This document shows positions 34,408-44,091 of a stretch of DNA of 50,061 bases, in pieces. Source of the stretch: an uncultured Coriobacteriaceae bacterium (GTDB taxonomy: Bacteria; Actinomycetota; Coriobacteriia; Coriobacteriales; Eggerthellaceae); NCBI GenBank assembly GCA_902768975.1, contig CACXMZ010000010.1, positions 1 to 50,061 on the forward strand, read 5' to 3'. The notes under the pieces are model-generated. The model had not been told where the DNA came from, searched no databases, and worked only from the letters and a program-made list of their open reading frames with translations. Each line of letters opens with the position of its first letter. Within the stretch, counting starts at the first letter, position 1. A program made the translations under genes and the position numbers.

Positions 34408-35434
34408 TGTATTTTCGTCATACCCCACATCCTTGGTATTCCTTTCCATCGTGGTGGCAGCTGCCCTGTGTATTGCCTTTACGGGCCCGTGGATTAAGGT
34501 GCTTCGCCGCGACAATATTGGCCAGCAAGTGCGCGACGACGGGCCAGAAACTCACTTCTACAAGCAGGGAACACCCACCATGGGTGGCGTTATGATTCTG
34601 CTCGCCGCCACCGTAACCATGTTGCTCTTAGCACCCTGGCGCGCAGAACTAGCGCTGCTTCTGATGGCTACCTTGTTCACCGGTGTCCTTGGTTTTATCG
34701 ACGACTATTCCAAGGTGGTCGAAGCAAATACCGCTGGCGTTTCACCACGCGCGAAGCTGACGGTCCAGTTTGTTATTTCGATCGTGTTCTGCTTGCTGGC
34801 AGTGAATTGGCTCGGCATAGCGCCTACGGTTAAGTTCCCCTTCCTGCCAACGCTTGACTTGGGCATTCTTACTACGACCATCAATGGCTTTGACATCCCA
34901 TGGCTCTATGTCATTTTTGTTTCCATTCTGCTGGCGGGCATGAGCAACGCCGTTAACCTCACCGACGGCCTCGACGGCTTGGCAGCGGGAACGGTTATGG
35001 TCGTGCTCATTGTTATGGCCATGATTGCCTACCGCCTCGACATGCTCGATGCTTCTATCTTTGGTGGCGCCCTCGCTGGCGCCTGCATCGGCTTTTTGTG
35101 GTACAACGCGCACCCCGCCGACATTTTCATGGGCGACACGGGTTCGCTCGCCTTGGGCACCGCCATTGGTTGCATGGCGGTGGTGACCAAGACCGAATTG
35201 GTTTCGCTTATTATTGGCGGCCTCTTTGTGGTGGAAGCCCTTTCCGTTATGATTCAGGTCTTCCATTACAAGCGCACCCACGAACGCATCTTCCTCATGG
35301 CGCCGCTCCACCATCATTTTGAAAAGAAGGGCTGGAGCGAAATCAAGGTTGTGCTCCGCTTCTGGATTATTTCAGGTTCCCTCGCGGTGCTCGGCTTCTT
35401 CCTCTACTTTACCGACGCACTCCTCAATTTATAG
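34400..35434 (+). CDS. mraY: phospho-MurNAc-pentapeptide transferase MraY
   Basis: A 344-residue polytopic enzyme that transfers phospho-MurNAc-pentapeptide to undecaprenyl phosphate, making lipid I. About ten membrane helices; GTPTMGG near residue 57, GFIDDYSK near 98, NLTDGLDGLA near 185, and APLHHHFEKKGWSE near 302 are family signatures with the catalytic Asp and His residues. The GTG start lies inside the end of murF, suggesting coupled translation. Confidence 0.97.
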   Translation: MFSVFSSYPTSLVFLSIVVAAALCIAFTGPWIKVLRRDNIGQQVRDDGPETHFYKQGTPTMGGVMILLAATVTMLLLAPWRAELALLLMATLFTGVLGFIDDYSKVVEANTAGVSPRAKLTVQFVISIVFCLLAVNWLGIAPTVKFPFLPTLDLGILTTTINGFDIPWLYVIFVSILLAGMSNAVNLTDGLDGLAAGTVMVVLIVMAMIAYRLDMLDASIFGGALAGACIGFLWYNAHPADIFMGDTGSLALGTAIGCMAVVTKTELVSLIIGGLFVVEALSVMIQVFHYKRTHERIFLMAPLHHHFEKKGWSEIKVVLRFWIISGSLAVLGFFLYFTDALLNL

Positions 35435-35442
35435 GGGCACCA

Positions 35443-36975
35443 ATGGAAAACGCAGCTCAAACGAAACTCATCGAAACTAAGAAACATGCCGCCGCCCAAC
35501 TCGGGCACGTCTTAGTTTTGGGCTTAGGCGTTTCAGGGACGGCCGTGCGCAATTATTGTTTGGATTTGTTTGATGCGCCAGCTGCGCCCGCTGTGGCGCC
35601 AGCGCCGCAACCGTCTGAATTGCACACGGCGCGCATTGCCGCACTTTCCGTTCTAACGGGCACCGAAGAAGCTGGCTTCGACCTTGAAACTACCAGGCCA
35701 GAAGGTGCCACTACTCAGCATTTCGCAAGCCTTTCAGGCATGGCTGAACGGGTAGGGAAGGCCTTCGACCTCTGCATTGCCTCGCCCGGCATTTCCCAGT
35801 TCAGCCCCTTGTATGAAACGGCAGCTTCGCTTGCCAAAGAAACCGTAAGCGAAGTTGAATTTGCGTGGCGCGAAAGCGCGGCGGATTCGAAATGGGTCGC
35901 CATTACGGGCACGAACGGCAAGACGACGACCACAGCCCTCACGGCCCATCTGCTGCGCGAAAGCGGCATGAAGGCGGCTGCCGTGGGCAATATAGGTGAC
36001 ACCTGCATTACGGCTGTAGCAAATGGCGAAACCGAAGTCTATGTGGCGGAAGTTTCTTCCTACCAGTTGGCGTCGTGCACGCTCTTTGCTCCCGACTGCG
36101 CCCTGCTGCTCAACATTACGCCTGACCATTTGGCTTGGCATAAAAGCTTTGAAGCCTACGTGGAAGCGAAAGGGAAGGTCTTCGCCAACCTGCGCGCCTG
36201 CGCAGAAAACTACGCGGTCATCGATGCAACCAATGAAGAGTCACGCAACTTTATTAAGACCATACGCGAAGAAGGGCGTTGCGCCTATATTCCCGTGGGA
36301 ACGGCCGAAGGGCTTGGAGGCGACATGCGTGCCCGCTGTGGCAGCACCAATGCCGCCTCCATGCGTGAAGACGGCATGCTTGTCGTTGCCTTGGACGGTA
36401 CGGAATATGAATTAATCCCTGCAGAAAGCATGCTTTTGCAAGGCCAGCACAACATCAATAATGCCCTTATGGCGGCAAGTGCTGCCCTGTGCCTGCATGC
36501 GCCTGTTGAAGCTATCCGCCAGGGCCTGGCAAGCTTTGCACCGCTCGAACACCGGCTTGAACCCTGCGGCACCGTGAATGGGGTAGCCTGCTACAACGAC
36601 TCGAAGGCAACCAACCCCGAAGCGAGCTTGGTGGCCCTCGCGGCCTTCAAGAACAAAAAACCTATCGTGCTGTTGGGGGGCGACGACAAAGGTACGTCAC
36701 TCACTGAACTTGCCAGCTGCGCAGCCCAGACGTGCCAGGCGGCCGTGTGCTTTGGTGCGGCGGGCCCTCGCTTTGCCGACGCCATGGCCCAAACAGCGCT
36801 CCCGTATAAGCTGGTAGCTAATCTTGAAGAAGCCCTTGACGCGGCGCTGGCTATGGCGCAAGCAGGGGGGACGATCCTCCTTTCGCCCGCCTGCGCGTCC
36901 TTCGACGAATTCGACAATTTCGAACATCGCGGCCGCGTTTTCAAACAATTGGTTGCTGCAAGGCAGGCACACTAG
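35443..36975 (+). CDS. murD: UDP-MurNAc-L-Ala:D-Glu ligase MurD
   Basis: A 510-residue Mur ligase adding D-glutamate. The Rossmann start GLGVSGTA is near residue 28, the ATP loop GTNGKTTTT near 165, EVSSYQL near 203 and NDSKATNPEA near 385. It is 50-60 residues longer than usual. The extra length sits near 40-85 as a Pro/Ala-rich stretch plus ordinary sequence, apparently an insertion in the UDP-binding domain. Lies 8 bases after mraY. Confidence 0.95.
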   Translation: MENAAQTKLIETKKHAAAQLGHVLVLGLGVSGTAVRNYCLDLFDAPAAPAVAPAPQPSELHTARIAALSVLTGTEEAGFDLETTRPEGATTQHFASLSGMAERVGKAFDLCIASPGISQFSPLYETAASLAKETVSEVEFAWRESAADSKWVAITGTNGKTTTTALTAHLLRESGMKAAAVGNIGDTCITAVANGETEVYVAEVSSYQLASCTLFAPDCALLLNITPDHLAWHKSFEAYVEAKGKVFANLRACAENYAVIDATNEESRNFIKTIREEGRCAYIPVGTAEGLGGDMRARCGSTNAASMREDGMLVVALDGTEYELIPAESMLLQGQHNINNALMAASAALCLHAPVEAIRQGLASFAPLEHRLEPCGTVNGVACYNDSKATNPEASLVALAAFKNKKPIVLLGGDDKGTSLTELASCAAQTCQAAVCFGAAGPRFADAMAQTALPYKLVANLEEALDAALAMAQAGGTILLSPACASFDEFDNFEHRGRVFKQLVAARQAH

Positions 36976-36994
36976 GCTCGGCGCTACGAAAGGT

Positions 36995-38251
36995 ATGGTA
37001 AGCACAAAGAGTATGGCACGGTCCCAAACAGCAAAAACCAGCTTCTTCGGCTCCTTCTTTGCCGGTTCAACTGAAGTGGCCTTGCCGCGCCTCGTTTTAG
37101 TGGTTGCCATTTTCTTTCTTTCAGTATTTGGCCTGGTCGTTGTCTTTTCCGCTTCGTCCGTAGAAGCCATGAACGAAGACCTTCCGTCTTCCTTCTATGT
37201 GGTGCGCCAACTTATATTTATGGTTGTGGGCACCTTGATTTGTTTTGCGATTCTCATTTTTGCTCCGTATGACATATGGCACACGCGATTCCTCGACTTT
37301 TGCTGGATTGGCACCATCGTCCTTATGCTCATGACCGCCGCCGTGGGCGACGCCGCCCTCGGTGCGCAGCGTTGGCTTACCATTGGCGGTATTACGGGGC
37401 AGCCCTCCGAATTTGCCAAGGCTGCTTTTGTCCTCATGGCAGCGCGCATTATGTACAACGCACGTTACGAAAAAATGGATACCAATAGCTTCCTTATTCA
37501 GATAGGTCTTCTTATTGTGCTCCCTTTGGCGGTGCTCTATGTGACTCAGTCGGACCTAGGCACGACGCTTATTTGCTTGGTTGGTATTTTGGCCGTGGTC
37601 TATTTGTCGGGTATTCCCGTAAGGACCATGCTTCTCCTCACGCTTGCCTTAGGGCTCTTCGCCGTTGCGGCCGTTCTGTTCAGGGGCTACCGCAGCGACC
37701 GCCTGACCAACTTGCTCAACCCCGAAGACGACTATTACGGTTCAGGTTACCAGCTCGTGCGGTCCTTCTATGCCTTTGGCGAAGGCGGCCTCTTTGGCGT
37801 GGGCCCCGGTAATTCAACGGAAAAATACCTCTATCTTCCCGAAGCGGAAACAGACTTTATTTTTGCCATCGTTGGCGAAGAGTATGGCCTCATTGGTGCC
37901 CTGCTGGTTGTGGCTGCCTTCTTCGCCATTTTGTGGGCTGGTTTAAGTATTGCCAAGGGCGCCCCCGACCTGTTCGGGACCCTTGTTGCGGGCGGCTGCA
38001 CGGTCACTTTGGTGTTCCAGGCCTTCTTGAATATGGCCTGCGTAACGGGCGTGCTGCCTACCACGGGTAAGCCCCTGCCTTTTATGTCGGCAGGCGGCTC
38101 TGCCATTGTTGGTGCCTTCATATTACTAGGTATAATCTTGTCGGTTTCGCTTGCCCAAGACGGCAAAAGCCCCATGTATGAAAGGCGCCGAAATGACCTT
38201 AAGGTGGTGCGCGCTTCTGGGCAATCGCAGCGTAAGAAGGGTAAAAAGTAA
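36995..38251 (+). CDS. ftsW: septal peptidoglycan polymerase FtsW
   Basis: A 418-residue SEDS-family protein, about ten membrane helices, which polymerises lipid II at the septum with FtsI as partner. Family signatures are GAQRWLTIGG near residue 128, QSDLGTT near 187, the catalytic Asp region, YQLVRSFYAFGEGGLFGVGPGNS near 245-270 (split here as YQLVRSFYAF and GEGGLFGVGPG) and the C-terminal PFMSAGGSA. The start ATG36995 is chosen over a long upstream extension inside murD; ATG37013 is an alternative. A basic tail RKKGKK ends it. Confidence 0.95.
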   Translation: MVSTKSMARSQTAKTSFFGSFFAGSTEVALPRLVLVVAIFFLSVFGLVVVFSASSVEAMNEDLPSSFYVVRQLIFMVVGTLICFAILIFAPYDIWHTRFLDFCWIGTIVLMLMTAAVGDAALGAQRWLTIGGITGQPSEFAKAAFVLMAARIMYNARYEKMDTNSFLIQIGLLIVLPLAVLYVTQSDLGTTLICLVGILAVVYLSGIPVRTMLLLTLALGLFAVAAVLFRGYRSDRLTNLLNPEDDYYGSGYQLVRSFYAFGEGGLFGVGPGNSTEKYLYLPEAETDFIFAIVGEEYGLIGALLVVAAFFAILWAGLSIAKGAPDLFGTLVAGGCTVTLVFQAFLNMACVTGVLPTTGKPLPFMSAGGSAIVGAFILLGIILSVSLAQDGKSPMYERRRNDLKVVRASGQSQRKKGKK

Positions 38252-38263
38252 AGAGGCTTTGTT

Positions 38264-39403
38264 GTGAATATCGTATTGAGTGGCGGGGGAACCGCGGGCC
38301 ATATTAATCCTGCTTTGGCGCTTGCCGAAGAACTGACCGAACGGGGGCATAAGGTCTACTATGCTGGCACGCCTCAGGGTGTTGAAGCGCGCCTCGTGCC
38401 CGAAGCGGGCATCCCGTTTACGCCCTTTGAAGCAACGGGCTTTAACCGTAACCATCCTTCCACCATCTTTCGCGCCCTGCGCCTCATTGCCGCTTCCACG
38501 CGCAAAGCTAAGGCCTGGTTTGCAGAAATCAAACCCGACTGCGTCGTGGTATTTGGCGGCTACGTGTGCATTCCCGTAGGGCGCGCCGCCGAAGCTCTGG
38601 GTGTCCCGGTGCTTATACATGAACAAAATTCGGTTATGGGCATGGCCAATAAATACCTCGCGAAGCGCGCAAAGCAGGTGGCGCTTACCTATGCAGACGC
38701 CGGTGCGGCCGTTGCCGACCAGTCCAAGTGCGTTGTCACGGGCAACCCGGTGCGCAAGAGCATGTTCACCACAACGCGTGAAGAAGGGCGTGCCTACTGC
38801 CAGGTACCACATGACGCGGTTATGCTGCTTATTTTTGGGGGAAGCCTGGGGGCCCGCCACATCAACACGGCGGTTTGCCGTGCCAAAGAACGCATCCTGG
38901 CCTGCGAAAACGTTTACGTTCGCCATATCACAGGGCCCAAGGAATACGAAACGGTAGTCGCCGACCTGGCGCTTACCAGTGAAGAAGCCCAGCGCTGGCA
39001 GGTAGTGCCTTACGAAGACCATATGGCCCAAGCATTGGTGGCAAGCGACGCGGCTGTTTCGCGCGCCGGTGCCAGTTCCTTAGCCGAAATTTCAGCCTTA
39101 CAAATCCCGGCGCTTCTGGTGCCCTTCCCTTACGCCACGGCCGACCATCAAACGGCCAATGCTCGGTCCTATGTGGAAAGTGGAGCCGCCTTCCTCATTC
39201 CCGACAATGAAGTTGAAGGCGAAGAATTTGTCCAGACCCTGCTTGAAATAATTTCGCACAGCAAAACGCGTGAAGCCATGCGCACGGCTGCGGCTGCTTT
39301 TGGAACCCAGAACGCAGCGGCGAAGCTTGCGGACCTGGTTGAGCAGGCTTGCGGGAAAACTGTTCAAGCCTTACGTTTCCCACCCGTCAATAGGGTAGAA
39401 TGA
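38264..39403 (+). CDS. murG: lipid II GlcNAc transferase MurG
   Basis: A 379-residue GT28 glycosyltransferase that adds GlcNAc to lipid I at the inner membrane face. SGGGTAGHINPALA at the N-terminus, GFNRNHP near 60, FGGYVCIPV near 95, HEQNSVMG near 120, FGGSLGARHIN near 193 and SRAGASSLAEI near 267 are all present. GTG38264 follows AAAGAGG by a short spacing after ftsW. Confidence 0.96.
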   Translation: MNIVLSGGGTAGHINPALALAEELTERGHKVYYAGTPQGVEARLVPEAGIPFTPFEATGFNRNHPSTIFRALRLIAASTRKAKAWFAEIKPDCVVVFGGYVCIPVGRAAEALGVPVLIHEQNSVMGMANKYLAKRAKQVALTYADAGAAVADQSKCVVTGNPVRKSMFTTTREEGRAYCQVPHDAVMLLIFGGSLGARHINTAVCRAKERILACENVYVRHITGPKEYETVVADLALTSEEAQRWQVVPYEDHMAQALVASDAAVSRAGASSLAEISALQIPALLVPFPYATADHQTANARSYVESGAAFLIPDNEVEGEEFVQTLLEIISHSKTREAMRTAAAAFGTQNAAAKLADLVEQACGKTVQALRFPPVNRVE

Positions 39404-39437
39404 AAGCAGAAACGTATTGAAGCTGAGGTGGGCTTTC

Positions 39438-40850
39438 ATGACTGACGAAACAATCAAACGTGTTCACTTTATTGGCATTGGTGGCGTGGGTATGAGCGGC
39501 ATTGCCCTGGTTGCCCACGACCAAGGGCTTGAAGTATCTGGTTCGGACTTACGCGCGAGCCGCTACACGGAACAGCTCCTTACCGCGGGCATTTCTGTCT
39601 GCATTGGCCACGATGCTGAAAATATCCCAACGGACCCTCTGCCCGACGTCGTGGTGGTTTCCACGGCCATCCTGGAAAACAACCCCGAATTGGTGGCGGC
39701 AAAGGAACGCGGCATTCCCATTTGGCACCGCGCGAAAATGCTGGCCCAGCTCGGCCACGGAAAGCGCACACTGGCCTGTGCGGGCACCCATGGCAAGACC
39801 ACGACGTCTTCCATGCTGGCTTCCACCCTCGACGGCATGGGGCTCGATCCAAGCTTTTTGATCGGCGGCATTGTGCGCGCCTATGGAACCAACGCCCATT
39901 CGGGCAAGGGCGGCTACTATGTGGTCGAAGCCGACGAAAGCGACAAGAGCTTTACCTACCTCGACCCCTTTGCGGTGATCGTTACCAATATTGAAGCGGA
40001 CCACCTGGACCATTACGAAGGCGGCATTGTTGAAATCGAGCAGAAGTTTTCTGAATTCATGTCACAGGTGCCCGAAGACGGTCTGATTGTGGTCTGTGGC
40101 GAAGACGCGCGCCTGCTCGAACTTGCTCAAGCAACGGGGAAGCGCGTGCTCAGCTATGGCGAAGGCGAAGGCTTCGATGCGCGCATCCTTTCATGGCAAC
40201 CCGCCGGCGTGGGGAGCACCTATAGCCTTGCTCTGCCCGACGGCACCACGGTGGACGCTTCCATCATGCAAAACCCTGGGCGCCACAACGTGCTTAATGC
40301 CGCTGCGGTCCTCACGCTTTTGTGGGGCATCGGCGAAGACGTGCAGGCCGCCAACGAACAGCTTGCCCAATTCGCGGGCGTAAAGCGCCGCTTCGACCTC
40401 GTGGGTGAAGCAGCGGGCATTACGGTAATCGACGACTATGCCCATCACCCCACGGAAGCCGCCGCTACCATTGCGGCAGCCAAGAAACTCGACTTCAACA
40501 AGGTGCATGTCCTTTTCCAGCCGCACCGCTATTCACGTGTGGGCCTTTTCACGGAAGTGCTCCACGACGAATTTGCCCACGCCTTTGACCTGGCGGACAC
40601 GGTTACCTTCATGGACGTATATTCCGCAGGTGAAACCCCTGTCCCTGGCATTTCGGGCCAAACTTTTATGGAAGTTGTGGAGTCTTCGGACGCCCACCCG
40701 CCCTTGACTTATGTGCCTCATCGCCTGGACGTGGTGCCGCACCTGGCTGGCATTGCTGGCGAAGGCGACATGGTTATTACCATGGGCGCAGGTGACGTAA
40801 CATCTATTGGCCCTGAATTGTTAGCTTACCTGCAAGGGGCTTCTGCATAG
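39438..40850 (+). CDS. murC: UDP-MurNAc:L-Ala ligase MurC
   Basis: A 470-residue Mur ligase that adds L-alanine, the first residue of the stem peptide. HFIGIGGVGMSGIA at the N-terminus, AGTHGKTTTSSM near 116, EADESDKSF near 166 and DDYAHHPTE near 333 are diagnostic. ATG39438 has GAGGTG upstream; seven more codons are open upstream without a ribosome site. Confidence 0.96.
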   Translation: MTDETIKRVHFIGIGGVGMSGIALVAHDQGLEVSGSDLRASRYTEQLLTAGISVCIGHDAENIPTDPLPDVVVVSTAILENNPELVAAKERGIPIWHRAKMLAQLGHGKRTLACAGTHGKTTTSSMLASTLDGMGLDPSFLIGGIVRAYGTNAHSGKGGYYVVEADESDKSFTYLDPFAVIVTNIEADHLDHYEGGIVEIEQKFSEFMSQVPEDGLIVVCGEDARLLELAQATGKRVLSYGEGEGFDARILSWQPAGVGSTYSLALPDGTTVDASIMQNPGRHNVLNAAAVLTLLWGIGEDVQAANEQLAQFAGVKRRFDLVGEAAGITVIDDYAHHPTEAAATIAAAKKLDFNKVHVLFQPHRYSRVGLFTEVLHDEFAHAFDLADTVTFMDVYSAGETPVPGISGQTFMEVVESSDAHPPLTYVPHRLDVVPHLAGIAGEGDMVITMGAGDVTSIGPELLAYLQGASA

Positions 40851-40852
40851 CC

Positions 40853-41797
40853 ATGGCAGCCAAGCACGTACGCAATGGTTCTTCTGCGCCCACGCCGTCC
40901 AAGCGCGTGAGCATGCCAAAGGCTAACCCTCGCAGCAAGTATACGGGTAAGGCAACGCCTCAGCTTAGTACGGTGCGCGTGGGGGACTTGCAGCAGCGCC
41001 CACCAGCCCGTCGTAATTCCAAGTCGTGGGTTGCGCGCTTTCTGGTCTTCTTGCTCGCGGTTGGCCTACTGGTAATGGGCGCGGTGTACGTGTATTCGTC
41101 CGACCTCTTAAGCATCGACGAAGTGCGCGTTTCAGGTGTAGACCATCTTACGTCTGAAGAAATGTCACAGCTTGCCGCCGTGCCTGCTTCCGCTACGCTT
41201 TTGCGCGTGGACACCGAAGCGATCGAAGAGCGCCTCAAGACTAATTCATGGGTGGAAGACGCCCAGGTCAAACGCGTATTTCCCCATACTTTGGAACTGA
41301 ACATAACCGAACGGGGGATCGCAGCCGTTGTTGAAGTCACGTCCGTTGAAGCCCAAGCCATTGAAACCTGGGCCATGTCGAAGGACGGCATGTGGCTCAT
41401 GCTCATCCCTTCAGAAGGAAGCGAAGAATCTGAAGGTCTGAGCACCAAAATCTACGAAGACGCCAAGCAGGTACTTCATATTACGGAAGTGCCGCTCGAC
41501 GTGCACCCTGAAGCTGGAACGCCCTGCACCGACACCAGCGTGCTCAATGCGCTTGCCATTGTTTCAGGTTTTACCACCAACCTGGCCGACCAGGTGAAGG
41601 TGGTTTCTGCGACGGACACGGCCAATACTATTCTTACGCTCGAAAACGGCATTCAAATTGCCTTTGGAACCGCCGACGATATTCGCGACAAAGAACGCGT
41701 GTGCCTCAAGCTTATGGAAGAATACCCGGACCAAATTTCTTACATTAATGTGCGCGTCGTCGACAAACCCACCTGGCGTGCCGTCGGCTCCTGGTAA
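40853..41797 (+). CDS. ftsQ: cell division protein FtsQ/DivIB
   Basis: A 314-residue bitopic protein: a long basic cytoplasmic tail (1-58), one membrane helix (59-80), a POTRA domain starting LLSIDEVRVSGV near 84 and an FtsQ beta domain near 155-310. It links FtsL/FtsB to the divisome. The long basic tail is typical of actinobacterial FtsQ. It starts 2 bases after murC and closes the mraZ-ftsQ run; ftsA is absent, as usual in actinobacteria. Confidence 0.9.
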   Translation: MAAKHVRNGSSAPTPSKRVSMPKANPRSKYTGKATPQLSTVRVGDLQQRPPARRNSKSWVARFLVFLLAVGLLVMGAVYVYSSDLLSIDEVRVSGVDHLTSEEMSQLAAVPASATLLRVDTEAIEERLKTNSWVEDAQVKRVFPHTLELNITERGIAAVVEVTSVEAQAIETWAMSKDGMWLMLIPSEGSEESEGLSTKIYEDAKQVLHITEVPLDVHPEAGTPCTDTSVLNALAIVSGFTTNLADQVKVVSATDTANTILTLENGIQIAFGTADDIRDKERVCLKLMEEYPDQISYINVRVVDKPTWRAVGSW

Positions 41798-41810
41798 TTA
41801 AAACTGCGGC

Positions 41811-41895
41811 TGGAACAGGGGACGGGTTTTTGTTCCATTTTTCTCGAAATTCTGTAAACGCTCAAAAATGAAACAAAAACCCGTCCCCTGTTCCA
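41811..41895. repeat. 32-bp near-perfect inverted repeat (REP-like), ftsQ-ftsZ gap
   Basis: Arms 41811-41842 and 41864-41895 match at 31 of 32 positions around a 21-base loop. The outer 27 bases of each arm carry the unit TGGAACAGGGGACGGG followed by TTTTTGTTCCA. The same unit recurs once at 48332-48358. The hairpin begins 13 bases after ftsQ, so it may also terminate or stabilise the upstream transcript. Confidence 0.8.
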
Positions 41896-41920
41896 ACTAT
41901 GCAAAGGCGCAGTTCTCGTG

Positions 41921-41957
41921 TACAATTTTCACAAAAGTGGCCAGGGGGCTACTTTTG
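41921..41957 (+). promoter_or_regulatory. ftsZ promoter -10 and leader hairpin
   Basis: TACAAT (41921-41926) is a plausible -10; the -35 is weak. An 11-bp stem CAAAAGTGGCC-AGGG-GGCTACTTTTG (41932-41957, one G-U pair) follows, within the predicted 5' leader. No U-run follows, so it is a leader structure or operator, not a terminator. AATAGGAG precedes ftsZ. Confidence 0.55.
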
Positions 41958-41992
41958 GTGTGCAAATAAAAACGCAGCAATAGGAGTTAAAA

Positions 41993-43153
41993 ATGTCCGA
42001 TTACAATGCACCTTCCTTAAATCGCAGCGGTTTTGCCGGCGGCGACAACCTGGCAGTTATCAAGGTTGTTGGCGTTGGCGGCGGTGGCACTAACGCGGTT
42101 AATCGCATGGTTGAAGCCGGCATCAAAGGTGTCGAATTCATCGCTATCAATACCGACCATCAGGCCCTGCTCAAGTCCGACGCGGACCGTACCGTTCACA
42201 TCGGTGAAGAACTTACCCGCGGCCTTGGCGCTGGCGCTAACCCTGAAGTGGGCGCCCAGGCAGCCGAAGAATCCCGCGCAGAAATTCGTGAAATCCTGGC
42301 AGAAGCCGACATGGTTTTCGTTACGGCAGGCGAAGGTGGCGGCACGGGCACGGGCGCTGCTCCTATCGTTGCTGAAATTGCGCGCGAAGAAATTGGCGCA
42401 CTCACCGTAGGCATCGTGACCAAGCCCTTCTCGTTTGAAGGCCCCGTTCGTCGCAACCAGGCCGAACAGGGCATAGACCTGCTCGCAAGCAAGGTTGACA
42501 CCCTTATTGTTATTCCGAACGAACGCCTCTTGAGCATCGTTGAAAAGAAGACGAGCCTGCGCGACGCCTTCCGCATTGCCGACGACACGCTGCGCCAGGG
42601 CATCCAGGGCGTAACGGACCTCATTACCGTTCACGGCCTTATCAACCTCGACTTCGCCGACATCCGTGCCGTCATGAAGGACGCTGGCACGGCCATGATG
42701 GGCATCGGCCTTGGCTCGGGCGAAAACCGCGCCCTCGAAGCCGCTCAGGCTGCCATCAATTCCCAGCTCCTCGAAACAGGCATCGCGGGTGCAACGCGCG
42801 TCCTGCTTTCTATTGCTGGTGGCGAAGACCTTTCGCTGTTTGAAGTTAACGAAGCAGCCCAGATCGTCGAACAGTGCGCCGACGAAAACGCCAACATCAT
42901 CTACGGTCAGGTTATCGACGAGCGCATGGGCGACCAGGTCCGCGTTACCGTTATTGCGACGGGCTTCAAGCCAGAAGCTCCTCAGCCCAAGCAGGGTTTT
43001 GTGCGCGACGACCTCTTTGCTCCCACGGCTGAAGTTGCCCCTGCAGCAACCCAGGCCTATAGCACGGGTTACCAGCCGGCACCTTCGGGCACTGCCACAG
43101 GGCGCTTCGACGACGAAGACTACATTCCGGACTTCCTCAAGCGTCAAGACTAA
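41993..43153 (+). CDS. ftsZ: tubulin-like division protein FtsZ
   Basis: A 386-residue GTPase that polymerises into the Z-ring. [16 protein letters not shown] near residue 24, the tubulin signature [10 protein letters not shown] near 115, the T7-loop region NLDFADIR near 216, and the C-terminal peptide [12 protein letters not shown] that binds SepF. The linker between core and tail is short (about 60 residues). AGGAG lies 8 bases upstream of the ATG. It has its own promoter after the repeat element. Confidence 0.98.
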   Translation: MSDYNAPSLNRSGFAGGDNLAVIKVVGVGGGGTNAVNRMVEAGIKGVEFIAINTDHQALLKSDADRTVHIGEELTRGLGAGANPEVGAQAAEESRAEIREILAEADMVFVTAGEGGGTGTGAAPIVAEIAREEIGALTVGIVTKPFSFEGPVRRNQAEQGIDLLASKVDTLIVIPNERLLSIVEKKTSLRDAFRIADDTLRQGIQGVTDLITVHGLINLDFADIRAVMKDAGTAMMGIGLGSGENRALEAAQAAINSQLLETGIAGATRVLLSIAGGEDLSLFEVNEAAQIVEQCADENANIIYGQVIDERMGDQVRVTVIATGFKPEAPQPKQGFVRDDLFAPTAEVAPAATQAYSTGYQPAPSGTATGRFDDEDYIPDFLKRQD

Positions 43154-43176
43154 ATCCCGACCATTCTTTTGCTGCT

Positions 43177-44091
43177 ATGAATACGGCCGCAGGACTTCCT
43201 CTTCCGAAGTTGTCCCGCGGCCGTTTTGTGCATGACTACTCTAGCGAAGCGGGGCAGGACCATATCTTTGCCTGGACCGACGAAGCGCTCTATGAAGCCT
43301 GCGGCGTGCGCATTGCCTTTACTGAACGAACAGGCGGCGTAAGCGCGCTACCCTACGACAGTCTCAACCTCAAGGTGCCCGGCTACAGCGACACCCTGGA
43401 AGAACCCTTCAGCCCCGACCCATTCGTCGCTACCAACAGGCGCATTCTTACATCTGCCCTGGGTTGCGAAGGCATACCTATTATTACGCCCAATCAGGTG
43501 CATAAAGACACCGTGGTTTCGGTCTTTTCTTCGACTGAAGCGAGCATTGCGCGCGCCATGAGCGAAGCTGCCGCAGGTGCAGACGCCGTAATGCTCGACT
43601 GCACCGGCCTTGCTGCACTCGTGTGTTCGGCAGACTGCGTGTCCCTTGCTTTTGTCGCCCCAACGTGCGCCTTTACACTGCTCCATTGCGGTTGGCGTGG
43701 CGTGGCCATTCACCTGGCGCCAAAGGCCTTCACCCAGCTGGTGAATCATGCGTCGTGTCTGCCAGGCGACATTAATATTTATTTTGGTTCCTACATTCAT
43801 CAAGAATGCTTTGGAGTAAGCGAAGACACGGCGGATATTTTTGTGCAAGAGTTTGGGAGCGGTGTTCTACGGGAGCCCATGCAGGAAAACCTGAGTGAAT
43901 ACCATGTCGACCTTGGCGCGGCCCTGCGGCAAGACCTTATGGGGGCTGGGGCTAAGCCTGAGCGCATGGCCGACATTGACATATGCTGTATGTGCCATAG
44001 CGACCAATTTTTCAGCTATAGAAAAAGCGCGGGGGTGTGCGGCCGTCATGGCACCTTCGCTTTTCGCACAGACCTACAAGGAGAACAATAA
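43177..44091 (+). CDS. pgeF: PgeF/YlmD laccase-domain protein
   Basis: A 304-residue member of the YfiH/DUF152 family, now known as polyphenol-oxidase-like purine nucleoside phosphorylase/adenosine deaminase and, in E. coli, an editor of peptidoglycan stems. RIAFTERTGGVS near residue 48, QVHKD near 109, CSADCVSL near 150, LHCGWRG near 169 and the zinc-site CCMCHS...FSYR...CGRHG at the C-terminus are present. The start is unclear: ATG43177 lacks a ribosome site and its first 17 codons lie in a terminator-like hairpin; GTG43228 directly after it is an alternative. Confidence 0.85.
   Translation: MNTAAGLPLPKLSRGRFVHDYSSEAGQDHIFAWTDEALYEACGVRIAFTERTGGVSALPYDSLNLKVPGYSDTLEEPFSPDPFVATNRRILTSALGCEGIPIITPNQVHKDTVVSVFSSTEASIARAMSEAAAGADAVMLDCTGLAALVCSADCVSLAFVAPTCAFTLLHCGWRGVAIHLAPKAFTQLVNHASCLPGDINIYFGSYIHQECFGVSEDTADIFVQEFGSGVLREPMQENLSEYHVDLGAALRQDLMGAGAKPERMADIDICCMCHSDQFFSYRKSAGVCGRHGTFAFRTDLQGEQ
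43183..43227 (+). terminator. ftsZ terminator-like hairpin inside the pgeF 5' end
   Basis: ACGGCCGC (43183-43190) pairs with GCGGCCGT (43217-43224), with further GGAC/GTCC pairing inside, followed by TTTT. It lies 30 bases after the ftsZ stop, where a terminator is expected, yet overlaps the annotated-length pgeF frame. Confidence 0.65.
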
